Origin: Gautieria morchelliformis
Lineage: Eukaryota > Basidiomycota > Agaricomycetes > Gomphales > Gomphaceae
Direction of reading: 5' to 3'
DNA length: 64,000 nt
Assembly (NCBI GenBank): GCA_015179125.1
Contig: WHVA01000237.1
Coordinates: 1 to 64,000 of the forward strand
The notes below the pieces were generated by a model. That model worked only from the letters and a program-made list of their open reading frames with translations. It made no database searches and was not told the DNA's origin. Made by a program: the position numbers and the translations under genes. This document shows, piece after piece, positions 53,667-64,000 of this stretch. Positions within the stretch are counted from its first letter, which is position 1. Every line of letters starts with the position of its first letter.

Positions 53667-53870
53667 TGTAAATAACCTATGTACAATAATTATTACATAA
53701 TCCCAGTGGGCCCCTTAAGGACCCATTGTACAGTTCATGCGTGGGAACCAGCCAGCGGTTCCCATCGCATCTTACCTTACACTGTCACTATGTAGCATTC
53801 AGAATACCACACATTGGTCAAGTTCTGTTGTGCCCTTGTGACCCAAGGCTTAAGATCTACATCTTTACAC
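53667..53870 (+). repeat. 5' LTR of family D copy D5
   Basis: 204 bp, TGTAAATAACC...CATCTTTACA, followed by CCTTTTTGAACTATCC, the presumed primer-binding region of family D (primer unknown), and by a decayed form of the leader hairpin. Confidence 0.85.
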
Positions 53871-54010
53871 CTTTTTGAACTATCCTACTATTGATCGCCA
53901 TGCAACCAACCGATTGTGGATTCGAAGCAATCTTGAAAAAAGATCGCTGCATTGACGACTAAACATCGTTGAGACCTCCAGTAGACCCTCTACTGGAGGC
54001 TGCGAGCGTG

Positions 54011-56525
54011 ATGATTCCACACAGTCGAGGACAGACACAAGCCACAAGCTCATGGTCCATGCCACAGACACAGCCCAGCGACATGACGGCTGATGCTACC
54101 CTGGACCAAGAGTCCAGGACACCAGAAGATGGAGAGATCGTAGATCTCACCACCCTCATCCCCCCAATTGAGGACAAGGAAAACCCCGACCACATCTTGC
54201 CGAGTGTGGTCGAGGATGAGACGACCCCGGGTGACAAACTGGTGCCGACCCCCCAATCCCCTCTGCCCAGAGACAAAGGAAAGGGAAGAGAAGTCTTGCC
54301 ATCATCAGAGGGCAGAGCATCACTGTTGAGACGGGCACAAAGCTAAGGCCCGAACTGCTGCTCACGAAGTCGAGCGACAACTATCATCCCTGAAGGAGGA
54401 TGAAGACAAAAAAGACGAGCCCCCGACGACGGTCAGGGCTCGGAATACTTGAGCTCAAGTCGCAAGAGCTCGAGGACTGACGCCATCAACAACAAGACGG
54501 CTGAGGCAATGACCAAACAGGTGCAGGACGCACTGCACCAGAACGCCCTCATGGGCCACAAGCACGAGCATATCGCATCGCACCTTGATAACATTGCCAC
54601 TGCCCTCATGGAGTTTGGCAAGGAACTCCACCAGATCAAGGAGATCAGGCAACAGGATGCTGCCATGCTGGAGGATGTCCAGACGGTCCTCCACTCATGC
54701 GGGGAATGTGGGATGCCACAACACAGCTCGTGACAGTCCGCAGCCAGTGAACGTGGCCACGATGTGGAAGACCCACGGCGAAAGGAACTGAATGCCACCG
54801 CCAGCCACCCCGGTCAAACAGGACGTGCAGTTCAGAAATGAACCCCAAGGAGAGCCAGCTGCCCCCATGGACAGCCATAAGATAATCCAACAGATCGTCA
54901 GAGAGACAGTTGCCTCAGAGCCTGACTCTGAGGCAATAATGGAGAGTTTGGAGCTCTAAGCCACGCACTGGCAGCGAAAAGAGGCCGCAGCCATGCGCCA
55001 CCATACGCGGGCCCTCAAACTGCTAGCGAAGAATGCTGAGGACGCAGTGGCCCAAAGCCACACTACTCAGCAGCCTGATGAGCAGCTCGCGCGCACCGTG
55101 CAGGATGCGCAACAAGCACGCACAGCCTACAACAGCAGGCTTGTGCATCTGCAACGTGGGGCTGACGGGGGACACCAGGCACAGAACACCCCCAGATCCG
55201 AGAGCACAAAATGCTCCTGATCCCAAGCCCGACCCGGGCCCGGGGCCCACTAGGGCATACAACAGCCTGACCCACGCAGCGTCACAGCTGCACAAACGAT
55301 CCATGGCCCCAACAGAGGGCCAGGGAATACCGGATCAGGCTGACATCGTGCCACTGGAGCCGTATGATGGGATCACATGGATGATCCGCGTGGCACTAGT
55401 AGACGCACAGACCCAGAAAAGTCTGTGCTTGCAGCTGGCTCACCCCGAGCCATATGCTGGGGGATCTGACCTTGAAGAGTTTGAAATCTTCGTCGCAGCT
55501 ATCTTACAATGGCTGAAAATGAACTGCCTCCTGGGGCCAACCAGCATAGACATGCAGGTCGGCTAGGTGGGCACTCACCTGACCGGCGAAGCCCAGGAGT
55601 GGTTCTTGCGAAACGTGGAATGTTTCGACCACCAGGTCCGCAATTGGACCCTGGAAACAGTGATGCAGGGCCTTCAAAAAAGGTTCCTGCACACGCTGAC
55701 ATACCACCACGCATTGAATAAATTCAATGCGGTCATGCAGGGCACGAGAACAGTTCAGGAGATGCTGAACGAGCTCGCAAAGTATGTGGCGCATATGATA
55801 CAGCCACCAGACGACTACACGTTCTGGAGACGGTTTGTGTCGGCGCTGCATGAAATGCTGTGCAACGAAGTCCTCAAAAAGGGCTATACCCCAAGAGCAG
55901 GCCAATAGAGCAGCTCTTCGAGATGGCCCGCATGATTGAGGAGGCATCCCAATACAACATGGGGATGCGCTGCGCAGAAAGCACAGTGGCATCAGCAAGC
56001 GCTGCCTGGCTTGTAGTGGGCAAACCAATGACACAGACAGGCCTGACCAGGCCTAGCCTATTCCCAAGGAGTGGAGCATCACAGCGACCGCCACCCCCAC
56101 GCCCAGCGCAAGCTGGATGCCCACCTGAAGCCAAACAGCCTCAAGCGTCAGGATCGTCACTGCGACTGGCCCCACCGCTGAAAGTGTTGGGTCGACCTAA
56201 CGATCGGCCCAGTGGTATCCAAAGCAGCGCTACGTGCTTTGAATGCGGCCAACCTGGCCACAAGAAGGCGGAGTGCCCCCGGCTTAGATCCGGCATATGG
56301 ACAGCCACCGCGAGGCACAATGATGAGAACAGGGATCCGGATGCGGACCCCGGGGAAAATTCACTTCAGAAAATTGATGAAGAGGGGGAGGGTGATACCC
56401 AACCCAACAAATCTCCGGACAACAGAGACACGCCCGCTGAAGAGTGGGATCCAGAGCCATCCCAATACTACAAATGGAATGAAGAGGTGGAAGACACCGC
56501 CTACAGGTCCAGCATGATAAGATGA
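54011..56525 (+). pseudogene. Family D gag (copy D5)
   Basis: Starts at ATG 54011 (MIPHSRGQTQATSSWSMPQT). An acidic N-terminal region (EDGEIVDLTTLIPPIEDKEN) and a Lys/Arg stretch precede a helical segment (EHIASHLDNIATALMEFGKE). The capsid core is EPYDGITWMIRVALV, GSDLEEFEIFVAAILQWLKM, LTGEAQEWFL and LQKRFLHTLTYHHAL. Pro-rich linker and zinc knuckle CFECGQPGHKKAEC (about 56236) follow, then an acidic end (HNDENRDPDADPG). At least three frameshifts and several stops, among them TAG at 55564-55566 where copy D2 reads TAC. Confidence 0.8.
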
Positions 56526-57099
56526 TGCCGCCACGAAGGTCATGGCGGCACGCACATCGGTCACGCCAGACAAGGTGGCCAAGCCAGTGTATCACCACCA
56601 AAGCAAGCACAGGACGCAGCCAACGCGCCCACGCAGTGAAAACCGTACCCTCTCAGGGTACTGGGAAATAAACGGCGTGAAAGCCCACTGCCTGCTGGAT
56701 AGCGGGAACGAAGGGGTGCTATTATCCCCTGAGTTCACGTGAGCCACAGGAATGAAAACATTCTCCCTGGAGCAGCCAATCACGCTGCAGCTGGCCTGCA
56801 TAGGCAGCCGTTCCACTATTAATTATGGAACAAACACAACCATTAAATTTGGTCACGAAATATATGACGAATACTTCGATGTAGCGAACGTCGAATATTA
56901 GGACGTGAACTTAGGGACACCGTTCCTAAGAAGATTTGGCATAACCCTGAACTTCTCAAGCCCAGGGACATTCCATAAAGGGAAGGAGATAATCCCCACG
57001 GGCAAAGTATCGTTCGACGATAACGAGTCATCAAACGAAGGCAAGGGGCCAAGGGTGAGCAGGATCATCCCAGTGCCAAAGCCAAACCTGGCTCATTGA
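56526..57099 (+). pseudogene. Family D protease region
   Basis: Aspartic protease-like domain: SGYWEINGVKAHCLLDSGNE with the Asp-Ser-Gly active site near 56700, then a TGA, TFSLEQPITLQLACIGSRST, a TAG, and DVNLGTPFLRRFGITLNF, corresponding to the ILG..FL half of the fold. It ends KPNLAH and TGA at 57097-57099. Two in-frame stops. Confidence 0.72.
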
Positions 57100-57177
57100 A
57101 GGCAGGAGGATGAGTCCCATAACGACTCGTCCTCAAACTCCCCCTACAACCATAGGGAGAGGCGCTCTCACCTGAGG

Positions 57178-60075
57178 GTGAAAGCGATGGGGAAAAGAAA
57201 GGCGGTCCCACGCACTGCGGGACCTAATAGACGCACACAGCGCCTAATGGCTTCTAAGCCAACCACCACCGTCATCTGTGAGGATGACGACATCCCTTGC
57301 CTCGGCAAGGAATGGATGGAGAGAATCACTGACCTGGTCAGTGGAATCCCATTAGAACTCCCGCCGCTGTGGGAGATCAACCATGAGATCAATCTCATTG
57401 ACCCCAACAAACACATGCGGTATCAACTACCGAAGTGCCCCGAAAATTTCCAAGAGGAACTGTCTGCAAAGATAGAACACTACACCACTGCGAAGTGGTG
57501 GATCATGGCAGTTGCACAACAGGCTGTACCCATGCTGTGCGTGCCGAAAAAGAATGGTACCCTGCGAACCGTCTTCGATCTGCGCCAGCAGAACAAGAAC
57601 ACTGTGAAGGACATTACGCTCTTCCCAGATCAGGATATCATCTGCAGCGACATGGCTCGCTGTCGGTATCACATGAAACTCGATATGTCTGAAGCATATG
57701 AGCAGATCCAGATCCATCTGGATCACGTAGCAAAGACCACCTTTGCTACGATCCTTGACACCTTCAGGAGCCAGGTAATACAGAGGGAGACTGCAACACC
57801 CCGTCAACATTCCAACAGCTGATGACAGCCATCTTCCACGACTGCATAGGTCACTTCGTCCATGTATACATGGATGACATATTTATTTATTTTATTGCTC
57901 TCAATACAAGAGCACGAGGAGCACCTCTATATCGTCTTTGACAGACTGAGGAAGAACCACCTTTTTCTGAGCAAGAAAAAGGTCAATCTCTATTCCATCC
58001 GAATGGAGTGCCTCAGCCACATCATCAATGGCCAAGGTGTACACGCCGATGAGGACAAAATGCAACACATTTGTGAATGGCGAAGGCCGCGGACATTCAA
58101 TGACATCTAGCATTTCCTCGGGTTAGTACAATACCTGGCACACTACATGCCAGATGTCAGCACATACATGACCCCCTTGTTGGGTTGTGCGCGTAACAAT
58201 CATGCATTCAAATGGACCCCGCTTCTCAACAAATGCTGGCAAAGCATTAAGGCATTGGCCTGTAAGGCCCCAATCCTGCATCCAATTGACGCATGGTGCC
58301 CAGAGCCATTCTGGGTTATCACTGATGGGTCAAAAGCCGGCGTCAGTGCAGTCTACAGCCAAGGCCCCGACTGGAAAACCTGTCGGCCTGCCGGCTTCTT
58401 GTCAAAGAAATTCAGTGTTGCTCAGCAACACTACCGGACTCACAAGCACGAGACAATCACGGTGCTCGAGGCTCTCACGAAATGGGAGGATAAGCTGCTG
58501 GGATGAAGGTTCACCCTCATCACAGATCACAAAGGGCTCAAATATTTCAAGACCCAGAAGAGCCTGTCTGACAGCCAGGTCAGATGGTGGGAGTTTCTAT
58601 CCCGTTTCAACTTCAACACCGTTCATGTTGATGGTGTGGAGAACAAGGTGGCAGACTGCCTGTCGCGCTACTACGAGAGCGACACAAGTGATGACAGTCA
58701 CCCGGACCATGTCTTCGTAAATGCGGATGCATGCCTAGACCCAGAAGGTGAGCTACTGCCCACTGACCGGTATATTGAGCTGTGAACAGCAGCGACGAGA
58801 CAGTCTAGCAACCTCACGGAGAAGATGGAGGCGCGGATATTAGAATACGCCGCCTTAAATTAGGGCTCACAAAAGCCCACGAACAGCGCCGCATCACGTG
58901 ACGACGACGACGATGATGTCCGAGTCATCGCCGCAGGGAACAACAGGGCACCTCTATGCCTGAGCGTCGAACAGGGCGTAGACCTGTCTGAGGTCTTGCG
59001 AGACGCGTACCATAAGGACCCCATGTTCTCAAAGATCATGGAGCACCTGGACGCGCACCTGAGATTCGGAATCCAGGATGGGCTGATCTGGACAAAGAAT
59101 CAGCTCAAGAGAGACGTCATCACCACCTCCCAATATGGAAGCGAAGGCAGTAAACACTCTGCTGGCCAAACCAAAAGCAATGCGACCATTGTTCAAGTAC
59201 ATACAGGACATGAAGCGTTTCGATGGGACTTACAGGAACATGGACATAAGGGACGAGGGAGGCCAGCATGCAAGGGACAGAGGGAACACAAGGCAGACCA
59301 GAGATAGCCGATGAGGCAGAGGCACAGAGGAGCGGGGAAGAAGACGAGGGAAGGAGGGAAGGAGAAGGGGGCAAAGGGACAGAGATGAGGGAGAAGGAAC
59401 GCAGGGCAAGGCGGCACAACACGACGAGGTAGAGGCGTGGAGGAGTGAATTAGCAGGCAGAAAAAGAGAAAAGGAGTGAAACGGAAAATGCGCAGCGCAC
59501 AAAGTGCAACACCCACCCTGCCAAGGCAGGCACGGACACGCCCAGGGCTTAGCCCAAGGAGCACTAGCAGAGATAGAGAAGGACAAGCTAGACAGAACAA
59601 ATGTTGACCAGGGCTAATGTACAAGCGTCTTACATAGGGCTCACCCCAAAAGATGATAAATTGGATATAAAATAAAATAAAAATAAAAATAAAAATAATC
59701 TCCCAATCTGTTCTTCAGGGGGGAAGGAGGCTGATTGAAATCATCATCGATCGAGCACACAAGATAGTCAGTCACTACGGCCATCTGAAGACATCAAACT
59801 ACGTTCGAAGGTCATACTGGTGGCCAGGCATGAGCCTGGACATTGAGTCATTCTGCACATCGTGCACGAAGTGCCACATGACAAAAACCAGGCCACAATG
59901 GCCCAAGGGTTTGCTACACAGCCTACCCATTCCAGATAGGCCATGGCAGTCAATCAGCATCGACTTTATGGGGCCCTTTCCCAAATCAAATGACTATGAC
60001 TACCTGATGGTAGCCATCGACCGACTAACGTCACACATCCACCTCGTCCCAACAATGATGAGCGTGTCAGCCAAG
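57178..60075 (+). pseudogene. Family D pol (copy D5)
   Basis: Same polyprotein as D1 and more complete at its start. RT: VPKKNGTLRTVFDLRQQNKN, then a frameshift near 57785, then VHVYMDDIF and the thumb region. RNase H: ITDGSKAGVS; ITDHKGLKYFKTQKSL after a TGA at 58503 where D1 has CGA. Integrase: HKIVSHYGHLKTSNYV, CTSCTKCHMTK and an intact first Asp (SIDFMGPFPK). A 5'-truncated LINE splits it at 59135-59699. It ends at 60075 in MMSVSAK, where LTR D of copy D2 begins; D1 continues from the equivalent point with KGVAWLFL. Many stops. Confidence 0.85.
59135..59699 (+). mobile_element. 5'-truncated LINE, TSD CTCCCAAT
   Basis: 565 bp matching the 3' end of the LINE at 12719-18727, from LLAKPKAM of ORF2 (shared with the full copy) through the 3' region (TCTTACATAGGG...AAAGATGATAAATTGGAT). 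The tail is A4-5T repeats rather than pure poly(A). The duplication CTCCCAAT is at 59127-59134 and 59700-59707. Confidence 0.88.
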
Positions 60076-60290
60076 TGTAAATAACCTATGTATCTACATG
60101 TACAATAGTTATTACATAATCCCAGTGGGCCCCTTAGGGACCCACTGTATAGTTTATGCGTGGGAACCAGCCAGCGGTTCCCATCGCATCTTACTCTTAC
60201 CTGCCACTACGTAGCATTCAGAATACCACTCATTGGTCAAGTTCTGTAGTGCCCTTGTGATACAAGGTCCTAAGATCGACATCCTTTACA
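60076..60290 (+). repeat. 5' LTR of family D copy D2
   Basis: 215 bp, TGTAAATAACC...ATCCTTTACA, inserted in the integrase gene of D5. Its own leader (hairpin 60310-60332) and gag follow. Confidence 0.88.
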
Positions 60291-60428
60291 CCTTTTTGAA
60301 CTATCCTGCGGTTGATCGCCACGCGACCAACCGATAGTGGATTCGAAGCAATCTTGAAAAAGATCACTGCGTTGACGACTAAACATCGTTGAGACCCTCC
60401 AGTAGACCCTCTACTGTCGGCTGCGAGC

Positions 60429-62820
60429 ATGATGATTCCACCCAGTCGAAGATGGACACGAGCGACGAGCTTGAGGTCCACGCCTCAGGCGCAGCCCAGC
60501 GACACGACGGCTGACACTACCCTGGACCAAGAGTCCAGGACGATAAAAGACAGAGAGATCATAGATCTCACCGCCCTCGTCCCCCCAGTAGAGGACGAGG
60601 AAAACCCTGACCACGTCTCGTCGAGCATGGCCGAGGAAGAGACGACACCGGGCAACGAGCCGGCGCTGCCCCCCCATTCCTATCTGCCAAGAGACAAAGG
60701 AAAGGGCAGAGAAGTCTTGCCGTCGTCAGACGGTAGAGCAACAACGTCGAGGCAGGCACAAAGCCACGACTCGAACCGATGCTCACGAAGTAGAGCGACG
60801 ATGATCGTCCCTGAAGGGGGACGATGGCAAAAAAGACGAGCCCCGGACGATGGTCAGGGCTCGGAATACTCGAGCTCCAGTCGCAAGAGCTCGAGGGCTC
60901 ACGCCATAGACCACGAGACGGCAGAGGCCCTGAACAAACAGGTGCAGGCTGCGCTGCACTGAAGCATGCTGACGCGCCACAAGCACGATCAGCTGGCATC
61001 GCAGCTTGACAACGCCACCGCCGCCCTAATGGCAATCGGCAAGGAACTCCACCAGGCGGAGGAGATCAGGCTGCAAGATGCAGCCACGCTGGAGGACGTC
61101 CAGAAAGCCCTCCGCCCACATGGGGAACACGACACAATCCGAGCTCGCGACAGTCCGCAGCCAATGAACGCAGTCATGACGTGGAAGACCCGCGCCGAAA
61201 GGAGCGGGACAAGCAGCGAATGCCGCCACCAGCCATCCCAGTCAAACAGGACGTAAGGTTCAGGAACGAACCTGAAGAGCAACCGGCTGCCCCAACGGAC
61301 AGCCGTAAGACTATCCAACAGATCGTTAGGGAACAGGTCACCTCAGAGCCTGACTCTGAAACAACGACCAAGAGCTTAGAGCTCGAAATCGCACACTGGC
61401 AGCGTAAAGAAGCCACAGCCACACGCCGCCACATGCGGGCACTCGAGCTACTAGCGAAGAACGCTGAAGAAACAGTGGCCCACAGCCACACCGCTCAGCT
61501 GCCCGACGAGCAGCTCACGCGAGCCATACAGGACGCACGGCAGGCACGCGCAGCCTACCACAGCAGGCTGCGGATCCACAACGTGGGACTGACTGGGGAC
61601 ACCAGGCACAAAATGCTCCTGATCCCGAGCCCGATCTGGGCCCAGGGCCTATCAGGGCATACAACAGCCTGCCCCGCGCGGCGTCACAGCTGCGCGAGCA
61701 ATCCATGGCCCCAATGGAAGGCCAGGGAATCCCTGACCAGGCCGACATCGTACCAATGGAGCCGTACGACGGGATCACATGGATGATCCGCGTGGTGTTA
61801 GCAGACGCCGCGGACACAGACCCAGAGAAGTTTGTGCTAGCGAAAGCCGGCGTGAAATTGGCTCACCCCGAGTCATATTCCAGGGGATCTGATCTCGAAG
61901 AGTTTGAAATCTTTGTGGTAGCCATCCTACGATGGCTGAAAATGAATTGCCTCCTAGGGCCAACCAGCATAGACATGCAGGTCGGCTACGTGGGCACTTG
62001 CCTTACCGGCGAAGCCCAGGAGTGGTTCCTTCAAAACGTAGAACACTTCGATCACCCGGTCCGCAGCTGGACGCTGGAAACTGTGTTGCAAGGCCTTCAA
62101 AAAAGGTTCCTGCACACACTGATGTACCATCACGCATCAAATAAATTCGACGCGGTCATGCAGGGCATGAAAACCGTTCAGGAAATGCTGAACAAGCTCA
62201 CAAAATACGCGGCATGTATGATACAGCTGCCAGACGATTACATGTTCCAGAGAGGGTTCATGTCGGCGCTGTGCGAAACGCTGTGCAGCGAAGTCCTCAA
62301 AAAGGGCTATAATGCCAAGAGCAGCTCAATAGAGCAACTCTTCGAGACGGCCCAGATGATCGAGGAGGCATCCCGATACAACATGGGGATGCGCCGCACA
62401 GAAAGCGCAGCAGCAACAGCAAGCGCTGCCTGGCTCACAGGGAGCAAGCTGTTGACACAAACGGGCCTGACCAGGCCCAGCCTGTTCTCAAGAAGCGGAA
62501 CAGGACAACGGCTACCGCCCCCACGCCCAGCACAAGCTGGATGCCCGCCTGAAGCTAAACAGCCTCAAGTGTCAGGGTCGTCCCCACGACCTTCCCCACC
62601 AACAAAAGCGTTGGGCCGGCCTAACGATCGGCCCAGCGGCAGCCAAAGCAGCACCATGTGCTTTGAATGCGGCCAACCTGGCCACAAGAGGGCGGAATGC
62701 CCCCGGCTTAAGTCCAGTATCAGGACAGCGGCCGCGAGGCACGAAGAGGAGACCGAAGATCCGGAGACGGATCTTGGTCAAAATTCTCTCCATCAAATTG
62801 ATGAAGAGGGAAAGGGTGAT
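60429..62820 (+). pseudogene. Family D gag (copy D2), best preserved
   Basis: Starts ATG 60429 (MMIPPSRRWTRATSLRS). The N-terminal region runs to 60960 (TGA), then SMLTRHKHDQLASQLDNATA. A frameshift near 61190 leads to MPPPAIPVKQDVRFRNEPEE, and another near 61610 leads to the long open capsid frame (GSDLEEFEIFVVAILRWLKM, LTGEAQEWFL, MLNKLTKYAACMIQ, SSIEQLFETAQMIEEA). The zinc knuckle CFECGQPGHKRAEC is at about 62660 with an acidic end (HQIDEEGKGD). At 62821 an A2 LTR interrupts it where D5 continues TQPNKSP. The capsid frame from 61705 is intact to the break. Confidence 0.82.
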
Positions 62821-63517
62821 TGTTACGTATCGAGATTTCCACTAAGTCGGAACTGGAAAGGACAGTGGCTTCAACTTATAGGTTGCGCCCCCGATGAACT
62901 ATCGTCCTAAGTATTTCGGAACTGAGTCGGAAGTCGGAAAGTACTGAACCAAAGGTTTGGTCGGAACTTGGGTCGGAACTGAGGCGGAAGGTGGAAGGCG
63001 GAAGACGGAAAGCGGAGAGACTGAGATCTTACTAGACTCGCTGTGCTAAGAACAGGAGATGGAGCGAAGGAAATCAAGTATCGAAGGCGATTATCTGATT
63101 GCAGAATAAGAGACATACATGACAGGCTTTTATACAAAGAGCTGAGACAACAGGTAATGACATAGTACTAAGCAAATTCCGGGGGAAGCGGAAGTCGAGT
63201 AGACAATGCGTGGGAACTAACTATTGGGAACAATGGGACTACAAGGGGGGTTCAGGGTACGGTAGAACAATGGCAAAGAACAAGGGGTCGGGAAAACATA
63301 TCTGACAACGAATTACAAGGGTGACCGGATATGTGGTTTTGATGAACGATGAAACGGGTCCGGTGGGTCCAAGTAATAGAGTCGAAAGAACAAGGGAATA
63401 GAACAATGGGCGGAATGTCGGAAATATCGGAGGGGCGGAATGTGTTGTGGAAATATCGGAGGGGCAGAAGGTGTGGCGGAACTGAGGGTCGGAAGTCGGA
63501 AATGAACGGTCGTAACA
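62821..63517 (-). repeat. 3' LTR of a minus-strand chromovirus A2
   Basis: 697 bp; minus strand TGTTACGACCGTTC...CGATACGTAACA. To its right the polypurine tract (AGAAGGGAGATAC on the minus strand) and then the antisense gene appear, so the element extends past the window end or the SINE insertion. Confidence 0.88.
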
Positions 63518-63640
63518 GTATCTCCCTTCTAAGGTCAAGCCCCGCGAGACCACAGGTTGGATCATGTGACCTGTGAACAAACGCGTCGGAGTTCTAAAAA
63601 ATTAGGCTGAGGAACAAACGCGTCTTCTGTCCATTCCATC

Positions 63641-63820
63641 ATGAGTGCTCCAGTAGACTTCTCTAAAATGTCCAGCGCCGAGATGAAACAGCATTTCGCT
63701 GATATGCTCGCGCAAAAGGAATTGGCCGAAAAACGCGAGGCTGAGGAAGCTGCGTGGAAAGAGAAGGAACGTCGGGAGAAAGAGCGGAAGGAGCAGGAGA
63801 GGAGGGAACGTGAACGCCAG
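63641..63820 (+). pseudogene. Antisense gene exon 1 of the second A2 copy, truncated
   Basis: MSAPVDFSKMSSAEMKQHF then DMLAQKELAEKREAEEAAWK and a Lys/Glu/Arg repeat, closely matching exon 1 of the antisense gene at 31077-30753. In this copy the codon that is TGA there reads CGG. The frame leaves homology at 63820, where a tRNA-like sequence starts. Confidence 0.7.
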
Positions 63821-64000
63821 GGGCGGGTTAGCACAGGTGGAACTAACCCACACCAAGCGCCCGTTTGGGATAACGCGAAGGGAGAGCCTCTGGTTCGAAT
63901 CCCCCCCCTCCACATTTGTAGCAGTAATTACTACAATGTTTCGCCCCACTGATAGGTGTTGACAAATGTTAGGATTACGAGGCTCCTGGACTTCCATACG
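63821..64000 (+). mobile_element. Possible tRNA-derived SINE, cut by window end
   Basis: TAGCACAGGTGG (63829-63840) fits the RNA polymerase III box A with one mismatch, and GGTTCGAATCC (63892-63902) fits box B; the spacing of about 50 bases is tRNA-like. Acceptor and T stems do not pair well, so a functional tRNA is unlikely. The start of the element and its target duplication cannot be confirmed here. Confidence 0.4.

Noticed and set aside
63829..63915. Functional tRNA gene
   Set aside because: A and B boxes are present but the acceptor and T stems do not pair and no clear anticodon arm is found.

Overview
The window reads as a transposable-element graveyard from a filamentous fungus, most likely a basidiomycete of the Agaricomycetes. 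The reasons are short (48-54 nt) spliceosomal introns, chromodomain Ty3/gypsy elements of the Tf1/sushi type, a Tad-like LINE with an RNase H domain, and a large transposase-like gene of a kind I remember as expanded in mushroom-forming fungi. I found no ordinary single-copy host gene, no rRNA and no functional tRNA. Family letters (A1, A2, B, C, D...) are labels made for this report.

Layout. 1-2.2 kb: Ty1/copia remnant. 2.5-4.1 kb: LTR-like repeats. 4.1-24.1 kb: chromovirus A1 (5' LTR, gag, pol), split between RT and RNase H by a complete minus-strand chromovirus B (8166-22187, TSD GTAAC). B is itself split by a 6.0-kb LINE (12719-18727) and a solo copia LTR (10668-11155). A 12-bp minisatellite of about 66 units has grown inside A1 pol (22513-23320). 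24.1-28.4 kb: truncated DNA-transposon-like gene. 28.4-31.9 kb: 3' half of a second chromovirus subfamily, A2. 31.9-38 kb: Ty3/gypsy family D pol plus an unrecognised downstream ORF (ORF P) and a 3' LTR. 38.9-41 kb: a second ORF P copy in opposite orientation, holding a 1-kb solo LTR. 41.0-46.3 kb: the only intact element, copia C, with a 1414-codon gag-pol ORF and LTRs differing at about 2 of 498 bases. 46.3-52.4 kb: rearranged D gag pieces and LTRs of D, H, E and F. 52.45-52.83 kb: foldback MITE. 52.8-53.5 kb: Cys-rich ORF. 53.7-62.8 kb: two D elements, one nested in the other, with a 5'-truncated LINE. 62.8-64 kb: A2 LTR, start of its antisense gene, and a possible tRNA-derived SINE.

The least ordinary material: (1) chromoviruses A2 and B carry, between pol and the 3' LTR, a gene on the opposite strand with a phase-0 intron, paired Cys-x2-Cys-x6-Cys motifs and an acidic tail; (2) A1 and B each have an 11-12 nt primer-binding site complementary to their own predicted transcript start, the Tf1-type self-priming arrangement; (3) A1 has an A-AAA-AAA heptamer abutting the gag stop, with pol in the -1 frame; (4) in copia C the gag-pol AUG lies inside the primer-binding site and pairs with the initiator-tRNA anticodon; (5) family D leaders carry a hairpin with compensatory changes; (6) family D carries ORF P. 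Decay is dominated by in-frame TGA codons that read CGA in sister copies, which suggests CpG deamination.
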